A stretch of 6,290 bases of DNA, taken from assembly GCA_937907585.1 (NCBI GenBank), contig CALCVH010000090.1:1-6290 (forward strand), read 5' to 3'. A program made the position numbers and the translations under genes. The notes beneath the pieces are model-generated. The model did not search any database and was not told the DNA's origin. It worked only from the letters and a program-made list of their open reading frames with translations. Shown in pieces: positions 6,241 to 6,290 of this stretch; the stretch's first letter is position 1; each line of letters opens with the position of its first letter. This DNA comes from an uncultured Bacillota bacterium (GTDB lineage: Bacteria; Bacillota_I; Bacilli_A; Izemoplasmatales; UBA1188).

Positions 6241-6290
6241 ATGGAAAACAATTTTGAAATTGTAAAATTTATTGATGGTGATTTTAATTT
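6241..6290 (+). CDS. Start of a divergent gene, possibly RhuM/antirepressor-like (partial)
   Basis: Sixteen codons are visible before the right edge: MENNFEIVKFIDGDFN. A strong AGGAGG ends 12 nt before the ATG, a longer gap than usual, but no other start codon of the common kinds lies between. The opening 'VKF-DG-F' resembles from memory the beginnings of virulence RhuM-family or phage-antirepressor-like proteins, which continue with a DNA-binding region. Sixteen residues are too few to assign this, so treat the product as unknown. That a gene starts here is likely from the ribosome site and the open frame. It is transcribed away from rmuC. Confidence 0.55.
   Translation, partial: MENNFEIVKFIDGDFN

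Overview
The window is very AT-rich. Sampled 60-base lines run from about 23% to 38% G+C. It is packed with short-spaced genes and uses strong GGAG-type ribosome binding sites. This fits an anaerobic low-GC Firmicute of the Erysipelotrichia/Mollicutes-relative or Clostridia type. That placement is inferred from composition and gene content; no taxonomic marker gene is present. Tryptophans are encoded by TGG and the visible stops are TAA or TAG, so the window gives no evidence for TGA recoding.

Layout, left to right. (1) Positions 1-2310, minus strand: a two-gene operon read right to left, made of hypB (a hydrogenase/nickel maturation GTPase) and, 2 bp later, a long Fe-S/FAD oxidoreductase that runs off the left edge. 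A promoter-like element and a 25-bp inverted repeat precede hypB. (2) Positions 2399-3995: a compact unit with a minus-strand AAA+ ATPase carrying a C-terminal PD-(D/E)XK-type (DUF234) domain. On each side lies a copy of the same 45-bp hairpin-forming repeat (43 of 45 bases identical, 1550 bp apart). The left copy starts right after the ATPase stop codon, and the right copy abuts the ATPase -35 box. (3) Positions 4006-6078, minus strand: rmuC followed 3 bp later by a YdeI/OmdA-family gene, ending in an intrinsic terminator. (4) Positions 6223-6290: the first 16 codons of a divergent plus-strand gene.

How the genes work together. HypB and the flavin/Fe-S protein probably serve hydrogen or NAD(P)H/ferredoxin redox metabolism, but no hydrogenase structural subunit is in view. 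RmuC and the YdeI-family protein are probably co-transcribed; a shared role is not established.

The most unusual thing here is the repeat-bounded ATPase/nuclease-like gene. It looks like a self-contained cassette inserted between two ordinary operons, and its two sampled lines (23-25% G+C) are lower than lines sampled from hypB, rmuC and the oxidoreductase (35-38%). Whether it is mobile cannot be decided from one copy. All intergenic stretches are shorter than 300 bases.
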